Positions 25,446 to 33,449 of a stretch of DNA of 64,000 bases are shown piece after piece; positions within the stretch are counted from its first letter, which is position 1, and every line of letters begins with the position of its first letter. Below the pieces are notes generated by a model that was given only the letters and a program-made list of their open reading frames with translations, was not told the DNA's origin and searched no databases. The translations under genes and the position numbers were made by a program. Source of the stretch: Streptomyces sp. NBC_01317 (GTDB lineage: Bacteria > Actinomycetota > Actinomycetes > Streptomycetales > Streptomycetaceae); contig NZ_CP108393.1 in the NCBI RefSeq assembly GCF_035961655.1, positions 434,001-498,000 on the forward strand, given 5' to 3'.

Positions 25446-25465
25446 CATACCAGTCGTTCAGTAGG
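25446..25465. promoter_or_regulatory. TetR operator copy 4
   Basis: CATACCAGTCGTTCAGTAGG, between the PPOX gene and the stop of the TetR gene. It matches copy 1 at 17 of 20 positions. Confidence 0.65.
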
Positions 25466-25482
25466 CTCGCCACCACGAACCC

Positions 25483-26040
25483 TCAGGACTCGCCGCCCGC
25501 GTCGAGCGTGGCCATGGCGGCCTCCAGCAGGTCCAGCCGCGTCTGATCGGTCAGCTTGCCGTGGCCTGCCGCGAGTGCGGCCGTGGTGCCTTCCTTGACG
25601 GCGGCGACGGCCATGCGGGCGCGGATGAGGTGCATGGGTGAGGGGTCCGGCCCGGCGACGGCCATGATGATCAGTTCCGTCTTCCCGGCGAAGTCGTGAC
25701 GCTGGGAGTGTTCCTGGAGTACGGAGACATCCCCGGACTGCAGGGCCATGTAGGCGGCCGGGTGCTGGGCCTGGAGGTCGATCAGGGCGCCGAGCAACTC
25801 CCGCGCCGGCCGGCCCGCCGCGTCCTTCGCGATGACCGCGATCTCGGCGGCCGGCTCCGCGACCAGGGCGGAGAGGATCGCCTCCTTGGACTTGAAGTGG
25901 TAGTAGAGCGCGCCCTTGGTGACGCCCAGGGCCTCGGCCAGGTCGGCGATCGAGGTCACGGTGTAGCCCTTGGTCCCGAACAGCTTCCGTGCTTCGTCGA
26001 GAATGTCGGCCCGCATGTCGCGGCGCTGGTGAGGAGTCAT
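25483..26040 (-). CDS. TetR family transcriptional regulator
   Basis: A 185-residue repressor. The HTH TSIADLAEALGVTKGALYYHFKSKEAIL lies at residues 28-55 after the standard first helix ILDEARKLFGTKGYT; the C-terminal part is all-helical. It ends about 18 bases from an operator copy and begins 8 bases from another, arguing for autoregulation. It most likely controls the surrounding dioxygenase, SnoaL-like, cupin, GMC and PPOX genes and responds to their substrate. Confidence 0.9.
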   Translation of the reverse strand: MTPHQRRDMRADILDEARKLFGTKGYTVTSIADLAEALGVTKGALYYHFKSKEAILSALVAEPAAEIAVIAKDAAGRPARELLGALIDLQAQHPAAYMALQSGDVSVLQEHSQRHDFAGKTELIIMAVAGPDPSPMHLIRARMAVAAVKEGTTAALAAGHGKLTDQTRLDLLEAAMATLDAGGES

Positions 26041-26048
26041 GAACTCAG

Positions 26049-26068
26049 CATACTAAGCGTTCAGTACG
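26049..26068. promoter_or_regulatory. TetR operator copy 5 (autoregulatory position)
   Basis: CATACTAAGCGTTCAGTACG, 8 bases upstream of the TetR start codon. It shares GTTCAGTA and the CATAC end with the other copies. Confidence 0.65.
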
Positions 26069-26277
26069 AACGCGCTCATACGGAACGATTTACGCGCGCG
26101 TACCGTTACCGGCGACGGCCGGGGATCCCGGCGCCTCGCACGGTGGACTCCACCGGTGCGTCGTTCCTCGACCTCTCGCGCACATCGTCGGGCACCCACT
26201 CGTCGAAGCACTCGGCGCTCAGGGAATTCAGCACGTCGAAAGCGGTCCGGCCACCCGGCCCGCGGGCGGCCCGGGGT

Positions 26278-27678
26278 TCAGACCGCCTTGCCGGGATTCA
26301 GTGTGTGGTACGGGTCGAACGCGGCCTTGACGCGGCGTTGCAGGGCGTGGTTGTCGGCGCCCAACTCCTCGGCGATCCACTGTCGTTTGAGCAGCCCCAC
26401 CCCGTGTTCGCCGGTGAGGGTCCCGCCGAGTTTCAGCGCGACGGCGAAGATGTCGCCGGCCGTCTCCCAGGCCGCTTCCGGCAGTTCGGGCAGGGCGGGG
26501 TCCACCACGATGATGGGGTGCAGGTTGCCGTCGGCGGCGTGCGCGAGGGTGAACACCGGGACACCGCGCCGCGTGGAGATCTCCTCGATGGCACGCACCG
26601 CCTCGGCGAGCCGGGAGCGGGGCACGGCGATGTCCTCGATCAGCGGGCGGCCGAGGCGTTCGAGCGCGGGCAGGGCCAGCCGGCGGGCGGCGAGCAGGGC
26701 GCCCGCCTCCGCCTCGTCGGCGGCCACCGTGACCGACGCGGCACGCCCTTTCAGTACGGTCACGACCCGTTCCGCTTCGGCCCGCGCGCCCGCGCCGTCG
26801 CACTGCACGATGAGCAGGGCCGCCCCCCGCTCGCGCAGGGCCGTCCCCTCGGCCGCGTCGATCGCGGCGAGCACGGGCCCGTCCAGCAGCTCCGCCATCG
26901 CGGGCTCGATACCGGCCGCGGTGATCGCGCTCGCGGCGTCGGCGGCGGCGTCGAAGGTGTCGAAGGAGGCCGCGAGGGTGGCGGTGTCGACGGGGACCGG
27001 CCGCAGGCGTACGGTCGCGGCGGTGATGACGGCGAGGGTCCCCTCGGAACCGGTGAGCAGCGCCGTCAGGTCGTACCCCGTCACGCCTTTGACGGTGCGC
27101 CGGCCGGTCCGTACGACCGTACCGTCGGCCAGGACGGCCTCCAGGCCCAGCACACTGTCCCGGGTGACCCCGTACTTGGCGCAGCGCAGCCCCCCCGCGT
27201 TGGTGGCGATGTCGCCGCCGACCGTGGAGATCGCGGCGCTGGCCGGGTCGGGCGCGTAGCGCAGTCCGTGCGCGGCGGCGGCCCGGTCGAGGTCGGCGGT
27301 GATCACACCCGGTTCCACCACGGCGAGTTGGTCGTCCGGGGACAGTTCGAGGATGCGGTTCATCCGGGACAGGTCGAGGATCAGACTGCCCTCGCCCGCG
27401 GTCGCGCCGCCGGACAGGCCCGTCCCCGCGCCGCGCGGCACGACGGGCACCCGCAGCGCGTCGGCGTGCCGGAGGGTGGTGGTCACGTCGTCGGTGCGCC
27501 GGGCGTGCACGACGGCCAGCGGCTCGCCGCCCGCGGGGGCGCCGGACCGGTCGGTGGCGTAGGGCGCGACGTCGAGGGGGGCACTGGTCAGCCGGTCGGG
27601 CGGCAGGTCCCTGGCGAGCAGCCCGAGCAGCCGCGCTCCCGCCGCCGCCTGCTCGACCGACTGCGCGGGGCTGTTCAC
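26278..27678 (-). CDS. FAD-binding oxidase of the glycolate oxidase GlcD / D-lactate dehydrogenase type
   Basis: A 466-residue flavoprotein. The FAD_binding_4 (PCMH) domain covers residues 45-220 with VVPRGAGTGLSGGA and DPASAAISTVGGDIATNAGG; the C-terminal FAD-oxidase domain ends with HAADGNLHP, GGTLTGEHGVGLLKRQWI and FDPYHTLNPGK, all hallmarks of GlcD-like 2-hydroxyacid dehydrogenases. It oxidises an alpha-hydroxy acid; no GlcE/GlcF partners are adjacent, so it may act alone. GTG 27678 starts it. Divergent from a LysR gene, with a palindrome between. Confidence 0.9.
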   Translation of the reverse strand: MNSPAQSVEQAAAGARLLGLLARDLPPDRLTSAPLDVAPYATDRSGAPAGGEPLAVVHARRTDDVTTTLRHADALRVPVVPRGAGTGLSGGATAGEGSLILDLSRMNRILELSPDDQLAVVEPGVITADLDRAAAAHGLRYAPDPASAAISTVGGDIATNAGGLRCAKYGVTRDSVLGLEAVLADGTVVRTGRRTVKGVTGYDLTALLTGSEGTLAVITAATVRLRPVPVDTATLAASFDTFDAAADAASAITAAGIEPAMAELLDGPVLAAIDAAEGTALRERGAALLIVQCDGAGARAEAERVVTVLKGRAASVTVAADEAEAGALLAARRLALPALERLGRPLIEDIAVPRSRLAEAVRAIEEISTRRGVPVFTLAHAADGNLHPIIVVDPALPELPEAAWETAGDIFAVALKLGGTLTGEHGVGLLKRQWIAEELGADNHALQRRVKAAFDPYHTLNPGKAV

Positions 27679-27769
27679 GGTCCGGCCGTGGTGTGCGGCA
27701 GGTGCTCAGGTGTGTGCGGCATGCGCTCAGGATGGCCGACCTCGCCACACACGTCCAACAAGGAACTGC

Positions 27770-27783
27770 GATCACAAGTGATC
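27770..27783. promoter_or_regulatory. Palindrome GATCACAAGTGATC between glcD-like and LysR genes
   Basis: GATCAC-AA-GTGATC is a perfect 6+6 inverted repeat in the 139-base divergent intergenic region, 35 bases before the LysR start. It is a good candidate LysR-type site controlling both directions. Confidence 0.55.
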
Positions 27784-27817
27784 ACGGATGCTTATTGGTT
27801 GGTGCTAGCGTGCGCCC

Positions 27818-28738
27818 ATGGGTCCCGTCTTTGACATCGTCGCGCTGCGCAGTCTGGTCGCGGTCGCGGACCGGGGCGGGTTCCACCGCGCCGCCGAGGC
27901 GCTCGCGCTCAGCCAGTCCGCCGTCAGCCAGCACGTACGGCGGCTGGAGAAGACACTGGGCCGTCCGGTGGTCGAACGGGCGGGCCGGGCCACGCGGTTC
28001 ACCGAGGCGGGCAATCTCCTCCTCGAAGAGGCGCGCCGGATTCTCGGCGTCCACGACGAGGCCGCGCGCCGGCTGCTCGGTTCCGAACCCGCCACGATCG
28101 TGATCGGCTCCACCGAGCACGCGGCCGACCAGATCCTTCCCCGGATCACGGCGGCCGTCCACCGGACGCACCCGCGCTGCCGGGTCAGGTTCCGTATCGA
28201 CCGCTCGGCGCGGCTGGTCGAGGCCGTCGACCGCAGGTCGGTCGATCTGGCGGTGTACGTGACGGAGGCGACCTCCACCGAGGGCATGCAGGTCGGCGGG
28301 CTGCCCCTGACCTGGTACGCCGCCCCGGGGTGGACCCCGCCGACGGCCCCGGCGCCGCTGCCGCTGGTGGCGGTCGAGGCGCCGTGCGCGATCCGCCGCC
28401 GGGCGCTGGACGTGCTGGCCGCGCGCGGGACCGCCGCGTCGGTCGTCTGCGACGCGGGCTACCTGGCGGGGGTGCTGGACGCCGCGCGGGCCGGGCTCGG
28501 GGTGGCGCTGCTGGCCACGGCGGGCCGGGCCCCGGACGGCCTGGTCGAGTACAAGGGCCTCCCGCAGGCTCCGGCGATCCGGATGAGCGCCCACGCCCGG
28601 CCGGGCGCCGACCCGGCGATGGTGATGCACGCGGTGGAGGCCGTGCGGAGCCTCCTGGTCGAGCTGGACGTACCCCATCCGGTGCCGCCGTCGGCGGCCC
28701 CGTCGCTGAGTCCCGCGACCGGCGGCAGTGTGACCTGA
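27818..28738 (+). CDS. LysR family transcriptional regulator
   Basis: A 306-residue regulator with an N-terminal winged HTH (LRSLVAVADRGGFHRAAEALALSQSAVSQHVRRLEKTLGRPVVER) and a C-terminal periplasmic-binding-like sensor domain. It is transcribed away from the GlcD-like gene in the classical LysR arrangement and probably activates it in response to a hydroxy-acid-like inducer. No ribosome site precedes the ATG, so the message may be leaderless. The last ~25 residues are a Pro/Ser-rich tail. Confidence 0.9.
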   Translation: MGPVFDIVALRSLVAVADRGGFHRAAEALALSQSAVSQHVRRLEKTLGRPVVERAGRATRFTEAGNLLLEEARRILGVHDEAARRLLGSEPATIVIGSTEHAADQILPRITAAVHRTHPRCRVRFRIDRSARLVEAVDRRSVDLAVYVTEATSTEGMQVGGLPLTWYAAPGWTPPTAPAPLPLVAVEAPCAIRRRALDVLAARGTAASVVCDAGYLAGVLDAARAGLGVALLATAGRAPDGLVEYKGLPQAPAIRMSAHARPGADPAMVMHAVEAVRSLLVELDVPHPVPPSAAPSLSPATGGSVT

Positions 28739-28768
28739 CGTACCGTCATGCCCGAGGGACGCGTGCGC

Positions 28769-29344
28769 TCACGTCGGCCCGGCCCAGTCGGGGACGTACT
28801 TGTACCCGACGCTGCGCACGGTCTGGACGGCTCCGCGCTGGTCCGCGCCCAGTTTCCGCCGTACGCGCGCGATGTGCACGTCGACCGTCCGGCCGTCGCG
28901 GATCCGGGCGTGGGGCCAGACCGCCGCGACCAACTGGTCGCGGGTGTGGACCCGGTGGGGATGCGCCACGAGGTGGGCGAGCAGTTCGAACTCCAGGTAC
29001 GTGAGGTCGAGGCGGCGGCCACCCACCTCCGCGGTGCGGCGCGAGACATCGATCCGTACGGGCCCTGCGCGGTCACCGGCGCTGTCCTCGGCGGGCGCCT
29101 CGGCACCGGGGCCCGGCGGTTGTCCGGTCGCCGGTCCCGGCGCGGTGTCCTGCCCGCGCTGTTCACCGGCCGGTACGAGCACCAAGTACCCCTGCACGGC
29201 GGGCCGGCCCGGCGCGGGCGTGGGCAGCGTGTGCGAGGGGGCGGGCAGCCATATCGTGCCGGGCGGCAGCGGGTGCGGGCCGGGCACCTCGTCGGCCGAC
29301 GGCGAGGGTGTGGTGGCAGGGCAGTACGGCGGGCGGTTCGGCAT
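28769..29344 (-). CDS. OmpR-type winged-helix DNA-binding protein without a receiver domain
   Basis: A 191-residue protein. Residues ~105-188 form a Trans_reg_C winged helix (RTAEVGGRRLDLTYLEFELLAHLVAHPHRVHTRDQLV, then GRTVDVHIARVRRKLG and TVRSVGYKYVP). The N-terminal 100 residues are Pro-rich and hold no phospho-receiver. The type is widespread in Streptomyces with unknown targets. ATG 29344 gives the family-like N-terminus, although its ribosome site (AAAGAG) is weak. Confidence 0.8.
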   Translation of the reverse strand: MPNRPPYCPATTPSPSADEVPGPHPLPPGTIWLPAPSHTLPTPAPGRPAVQGYLVLVPAGEQRGQDTAPGPATGQPPGPGAEAPAEDSAGDRAGPVRIDVSRRTAEVGGRRLDLTYLEFELLAHLVAHPHRVHTRDQLVAAVWPHARIRDGRTVDVHIARVRRKLGADQRGAVQTVRSVGYKYVPDWAGPT

Positions 29345-29897
29345 GGGGGGCTCTTTCGCGCGGGGGAGGTCGTCGGGGACGTACACCGTGCGCGCGCCCG
29401 GCCCCGCGCTCCGGGAGCGAGGGGGACCCTGGACCGTCTTTCTAAGCCAGGTCCCGGAGGGCCGACGCGCGAGTGACGCGACAACACACCTCGTCGAAGT
29501 TGTGCTCGCGGCGGGACGGCCAGAAGCCCTCAAGGTCTTTGCGACCCGTGAGCGCGTGCTGGGGGCGAGCCATGCCTCCATTCAAGCAGAGTGCCCCGGA
29601 CGGCGGTCGGCGCCTTCGCGCCAACCGCCGCCTGTCGGGAGTTGTCCCGTCAACTACCGGGGCCCCCGGGTGACTTGTAACGGGACGATCATCGAAACGC
29701 TACGCCGGATTGCCGGATCGTGACGGCATGCAGACAGAACGTAACGTCCCGTGTCGGGGCCATGACATCTCCCGGAAACGGTTGTCCCGCCGGAACGGGC
29801 CGGTGCATCGTCACTGGGCGGCGTCCGACTCCCGTACGCCGCACCCCACTTGAGGCGCGCACACCACCCCGCGCCACTGACGCGAAGGACACCCCCC
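29345..29897. other. 553-base non-coding stretch
   Basis: Divergent region between the winged-helix gene and the S8 protease gene. I see no gene, repeat or clear promoter in it apart from the GAAGGA ribosome site at 29883-29888 serving the protease. Confidence 0.5.
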
Positions 29898-31109
29898 ATG
29901 GCAGCAGTACGTACGAACAAGCGGCGCTTCGCCACCGCGATCGCCACCGCGGCGACCGTGGCCGCGATCATCGGAGCCGGCACCGCGCTGCCGGCCCAGG
30001 CCGCCCCGGCGGAAGGCAGAGTCCTGCACGCCGGCTCCGCCGACGCCGTCAGCGGCAGCTACATCGTCACGCTCAGGACGACGGCCGGCTTCTCGGCCAA
30101 GGCCACCGAGGGCAAGCAGCTCATCGCCGGGTACGGCGGCAAGGTGAAGCGTACGTACACCTCCGCGCTCAACGGCTACGCCGCCTCCCTCAGCAGCACC
30201 GAGGCCGCGCGCCTGGCGGCTGACCCCGCCGTCGAGTCGGTCGAGCAGGACCAGAAGGTCTACGCCACGGCCACGCAGACCAACGCCCCCTGGGGCCTGG
30301 ACCGCATCGACCAGGCGAACCTCCCGCTGAACGGCACGTACACCTACCCGGACTCGGCGGGCGGCAACACCACCGTCTACGTCCTGGACACCGGGGTGCG
30401 CATCACCCACCAGCAGATCGCGGGCCGCGCCTCCTACGGCTACGACTTCGTCGACAACGACGCCACCGCGCAGGACGGTTACGGTCACGGCACGCACGTC
30501 GCCACCACCGTCGCGGGCACCACCTACGGCGTCGCGAAGAAGGCGAAGATCGTCGCGGTCCGGGTCCTCGGCAACGACGGCTCCGGCACCACCGCCGGCG
30601 TCATCGCGGGCGTGGACTGGATCACCGCCAACCACGTGGCGTCCTCCGTCGCGAACGTCTCGCTCGGCGGCGGCGCCAGCACGACGCTCGACAACGCGGT
30701 GAAGAACTCGATCGCCTCGGGGGTGACTTACTCCATCGCGGCGGGCAACTCCGGTGCCCCGGCGGCCAACTACTCCCCCGCCCGCGTGCCCACCGCCCTC
30801 ACCGTCGGCGCCACGACCAGGACGGACGCGAAGGCCTCCTACTCCAACTACGGCGCGACCGTGGACATCTTCGCCCCGGGCTCGGCCATCACGGCGGGCT
30901 GGAACAGCTCCGACACCGCGACCTACACCGGCGACGGCACGTCGTTCGCCGCCCCGCACGTCGCGGGCGCGGCCGCCATCTATCTCACGAACCACCCCGG
31001 CGCCTCCCCGGCGACCGTGGCCGCCGCCCTGGTGAACGGCGCGACGTCCAACGTCCTGACCGGCATAGGCACCGGCTCGCCGAACAAGCTCCTCCGGCTC
31101 GTCCCGTAA
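29898..31109 (+). CDS. Secreted S8 family serine protease (proteinase K/aqualysin-like)
   Basis: A 403-residue preproprotein. A signal peptide covers residues 1-35 (ending ALPAQAAPA), an inhibitor I9 prodomain spans ~45-125 (YIVTLRTTAGF to ESVEQDQKVY), and the subtilase domain follows with Asp in YVLDTGV, His in GHGTHVATTVAG and Ser in GDGTSFAAPHVAG. The domain is about 280 residues, as in proteinase K-like enzymes, and has no C-terminal extension. It is exported and self-processed. ATG 29898 has GAAGGA 9 bases upstream; a strong terminator follows. Confidence 0.92.
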   Translation: MAAVRTNKRRFATAIATAATVAAIIGAGTALPAQAAPAEGRVLHAGSADAVSGSYIVTLRTTAGFSAKATEGKQLIAGYGGKVKRTYTSALNGYAASLSSTEAARLAADPAVESVEQDQKVYATATQTNAPWGLDRIDQANLPLNGTYTYPDSAGGNTTVYVLDTGVRITHQQIAGRASYGYDFVDNDATAQDGYGHGTHVATTVAGTTYGVAKKAKIVAVRVLGNDGSGTTAGVIAGVDWITANHVASSVANVSLGGGASTTLDNAVKNSIASGVTYSIAAGNSGAPAANYSPARVPTALTVGATTRTDAKASYSNYGATVDIFAPGSAITAGWNSSDTATYTGDGTSFAAPHVAGAAAIYLTNHPGASPATVAAALVNGATSNVLTGIGTGSPNKLLRLVP

Positions 31110-31127
31110 CACCGGCGCACACCCGCG

Positions 31128-31160
31128 AGTCCCGCCGCCCGGCATCCGGGCGGCGGGACT
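31128..31160. terminator. 15-bp-stem terminator after the S8 protease
   Basis: AGTCCCGCCGCCCGG (31128-31142) pairs perfectly with 31146-31160 around a CAT loop, 18 bases after the stop codon. Confidence 0.85.
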
Positions 31161-31220
31161 TCCGCGCGGGGGCCGGGCGTCGGCACTTCCCGGCGGCCCG
31201 CCGGCGCCACTTCCGCGCCT

Positions 31221-32021
31221 CTACCCCTGGGCCGCCTCGTGCGTCACGCGCGTCACCGTGGGCGGCCGGGGCTGGAGTTCGCCGTCCAGGAACAGGTCGA
31301 CCCGCTCGTTGTAGAAGGCGACCAGCCCGGCGATCGGCGAGAGCTGACGGGTCGGGAAGTCGTACGCCCACACCAGGTCGTCGTGGACACCGGCGGGCGT
31401 CTCGACCGACCAGTAGCCGCTGGTCCTCCCCTTGTACGGGCAGGCGGTCACCGTGTCCGTGGGCAGCAGGAGCGTGAAGTCGACGTTCAGACGGTCGAGG
31501 TAGTACCGCGTGGGCAGGCCCGTCTCGAACACCATGACCGAGGAGTCCGCCTCCGCCAGGACGACCCCGTCGAGTTCGACACGGATCTCACGGCCGGAGC
31601 GCAGGGCGTCCACGCGGGTGTACGGGCTCCTCGGGTGGACAAAGACCTGCTCGTCCTCCTCGTACCACGCGTCGAGCGTCTCCCACCGGAACCTGACCGT
31701 CCCCTCCAGGCCCTCGGACGCCCCCTCCGCCCACAGCCACCCCGCGTCGGGCACGACGGTGTCCGCCGCCTTCAGCGCCTGACGCCGCGCGGGTCCGGGG
31801 GCCAGCTTGAGGACGCGGTCCTCGTCCACCAGCTCGCAGTCGATCAGGTCGTCGACCGGGACCGAGTACTGCGGATAGCCGGGCCACTCCCACACGTACC
31901 GCGCCCGCAGGGTGTCCACCACCGCGCGTCCGCCGAGAAAGCCTCGGATGCGGCGGGGAACCGGCTCGACGTGGCCCGCCGGTGTGATCATTCTGGGCTG
32001 GTTCGGCACTGGTTCCGTCAT
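31221..32021 (-). CDS. DUF427 domain-containing protein
   Basis: A 266-residue protein with DUF427 repeats: the first half contains VPRRIRGFLGGRAVVDTLRARYVWEWPGYPQYSVP and the second half the classical block IRVELDGVVLAEADSSVMVFETGLPTRYYLDRLNVDF..TACPYKGRTSGYWSV. The fold is a beta-tent (Mss4-like) of unknown function; the Cys in TACPYKG is conserved in the family. ATG 32021 or 32030 (three residues longer, after GGTGGACA) are both possible starts. Likely monocistronic. Confidence 0.85.
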   Translation of the reverse strand: MTEPVPNQPRMITPAGHVEPVPRRIRGFLGGRAVVDTLRARYVWEWPGYPQYSVPVDDLIDCELVDEDRVLKLAPGPARRQALKAADTVVPDAGWLWAEGASEGLEGTVRFRWETLDAWYEEDEQVFVHPRSPYTRVDALRSGREIRVELDGVVLAEADSSVMVFETGLPTRYYLDRLNVDFTLLLPTDTVTACPYKGRTSGYWSVETPAGVHDDLVWAYDFPTRQLSPIAGLVAFYNERVDLFLDGELQPRPPTVTRVTHEAAQG

Positions 32022-32088
32022 GATCCCCATTGTCCACCGGCGCCTGCCCGCCCGCATCCAGGCCCGGCCGCCCACAGACCGGCCGGCA

Positions 32089-32126
32089 CTCGCCCCACCC
32101 GCCGGGGAGCCGGGCGGATGGGGCGA
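32089..32126. terminator. Terminator after the S1E protease gene
   Basis: CTCGCCCCACCCGCC (32089-32103) pairs with GGCGGATGGGGCGAG (32112-32126) with one mismatch and an 8-base loop, just beyond the protease stop at 32141 on the minus strand. Confidence 0.65.
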
Positions 32127-32140
32127 GCGGGCCTTGACCG

Positions 32141-33289
32141 TCAGGCCGTGTGCAGCGTCAAGCCGTACCGGCTCAGCACCGGATTGATCGGCTGGTAGAA
32201 CGACTGGCCACCGGAGGTGCAGTTGCCCGAACCGCCCGAGGTGATGCCCTGGGCCTGGTCGCCGCTGATGTACGAGCCTCCCGAGTCACCGCCCTCGACG
32301 CAGACGCTCGTCCCGGTCATCGCGTACACCGCGCCCTGGCTGTAGTTGACGGTGATGTTCTTGCCCTGGATGACACCGCAGCGCCAGTGCGTCGTGGAAC
32401 CCGAGCGGCAGATCGACGCGCCGACGGGCGCCTCGTTGGAGCCGCGGACCAGCTGGTCGGAGACCGTGCCCCAGCCGAGGACGACCGGGACGGTCCACCA
32501 GCCGCTGCCGACGTTCACCCAGGCGTAGTCGTTGCCGGGGAAGGTCGATCCCTGGAAGTTGCCGATGTACGAGCGGTCCCAGCCGTAGACCGCGGCGCCC
32601 GTGCCCCCGCAGTGACCCGCGGTCACGAACCCGCCGTACACCGAGAAGCCGATGGAACAGCGCACGTTGCCCGTGTAGTACGGGTCGCCGCCCACCGTGC
32701 CCGCGGCGGTCGTACGCGGCGCCTCGGTGGTCTCGGCGACCGTGACGGGCCCGGTCTTGAGTGCCTTGGCGACGAAGGCGCGGACATCGTTGTCGTCCTT
32801 GCGCTCCGCGACCACGTTGACCACGACCTGGTTGGTCCTGGGGTCGACCTGCCAGCTGCTGACGCCGGCCGGCGCGGTGAGCTTGTCGATCCGCTTCTTC
32901 GCCGCGTCGAGCTGGCGCTCGCTGTGGCGCACCAGTTGGACGGCCGCACCGGTGGCCCGTACGGCGGCGGCCTTCTCGTCACCGGCGAGGGCGACGGTCA
33001 GGGTGCCGCTGGCGGGGTCGAACCAGGAGCCTCCGTAGGAGGATCCCGCCACGCGCTGTGCCTTCGTGTCGACCGCTGTCGCCGTCTTCTCGGCGGCGAG
33101 GCGGGCCGTGGCCTGTTCCTTCGTCAGCCCGAGGTCTTTCTGGAGGGCGGTGAGCAGACCCGCGGAGGCCGGTGCCTCGGCGGCGGTGGCCGCGGGGGCG
33201 GCGGTGGCCGGGGCGAACCCGGCCGTGGACAAGGCGCCGACCAGGAGGAGTGCGGACAGGCCGGTACGTATGACTGTGCTGCGTCTCAA
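32141..33289 (-). CDS. Secreted S1E family serine protease (streptogrisin/alpha-lytic type)
   Basis: A 382-residue preproenzyme. Signal peptide residues 1-31 (ending FAPATAAPA), alpha-lytic-protease prodomain ~45-195 (LLTALQKDLGLTKEQATARLAAE and the KRIDKL region), then the chymotrypsin-like domain with His in TAGHCGG, Asp in GNDYAWVN and Ser in GGDSGGSY, plus paired Cys. It digests proteins outside the cell. The start is a TTG at 33289 with GAAGGG 9 bases before it; no ATG fits. A perfect 22-bp palindrome lies 49 bases upstream. Confidence 0.92.
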   Translation of the reverse strand: MRRSTVIRTGLSALLLVGALSTAGFAPATAAPAATAAEAPASAGLLTALQKDLGLTKEQATARLAAEKTATAVDTKAQRVAGSSYGGSWFDPASGTLTVALAGDEKAAAVRATGAAVQLVRHSERQLDAAKKRIDKLTAPAGVSSWQVDPRTNQVVVNVVAERKDDNDVRAFVAKALKTGPVTVAETTEAPRTTAAGTVGGDPYYTGNVRCSIGFSVYGGFVTAGHCGGTGAAVYGWDRSYIGNFQGSTFPGNDYAWVNVGSGWWTVPVVLGWGTVSDQLVRGSNEAPVGASICRSGSTTHWRCGVIQGKNITVNYSQGAVYAMTGTSVCVEGGDSGGSYISGDQAQGITSGGSGNCTSGGQSFYQPINPVLSRYGLTLHTA

Positions 33290-33337
33290 GGGAAGTGGCC
33301 CTTCTGTGTTCCAGTGACGTGGGGGTGGAACAGCAGG

Positions 33338-33359
33338 CGCCTGAGAGCGCTCTCAGGCG
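33338..33359. promoter_or_regulatory. Perfect 22-bp palindrome upstream of the S1E protease (LacI-type operator-like)
   Basis: CGCCTGAGAGC followed by its exact complement GCTCTCAGGCG, with no spacer, 49-70 bases before the protease start. The core TGAGAGCGCTCTCA resembles the TGGGAGCGCTCCCA sites of LacI-family regulators such as CebR. It could also act as a terminator for the kinase gene, whose stop is 91 bases away on the same strand. Confidence 0.65.
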
Positions 33360-33449
33360 TGCCAGCCGGAGCCTAACGGAGGTTCATGGGCAGGTCCATG
33401 CCAAGCACCGGACTCCCGTCGGACTCCCCCGGTCCTCACTCCGCTCCGC

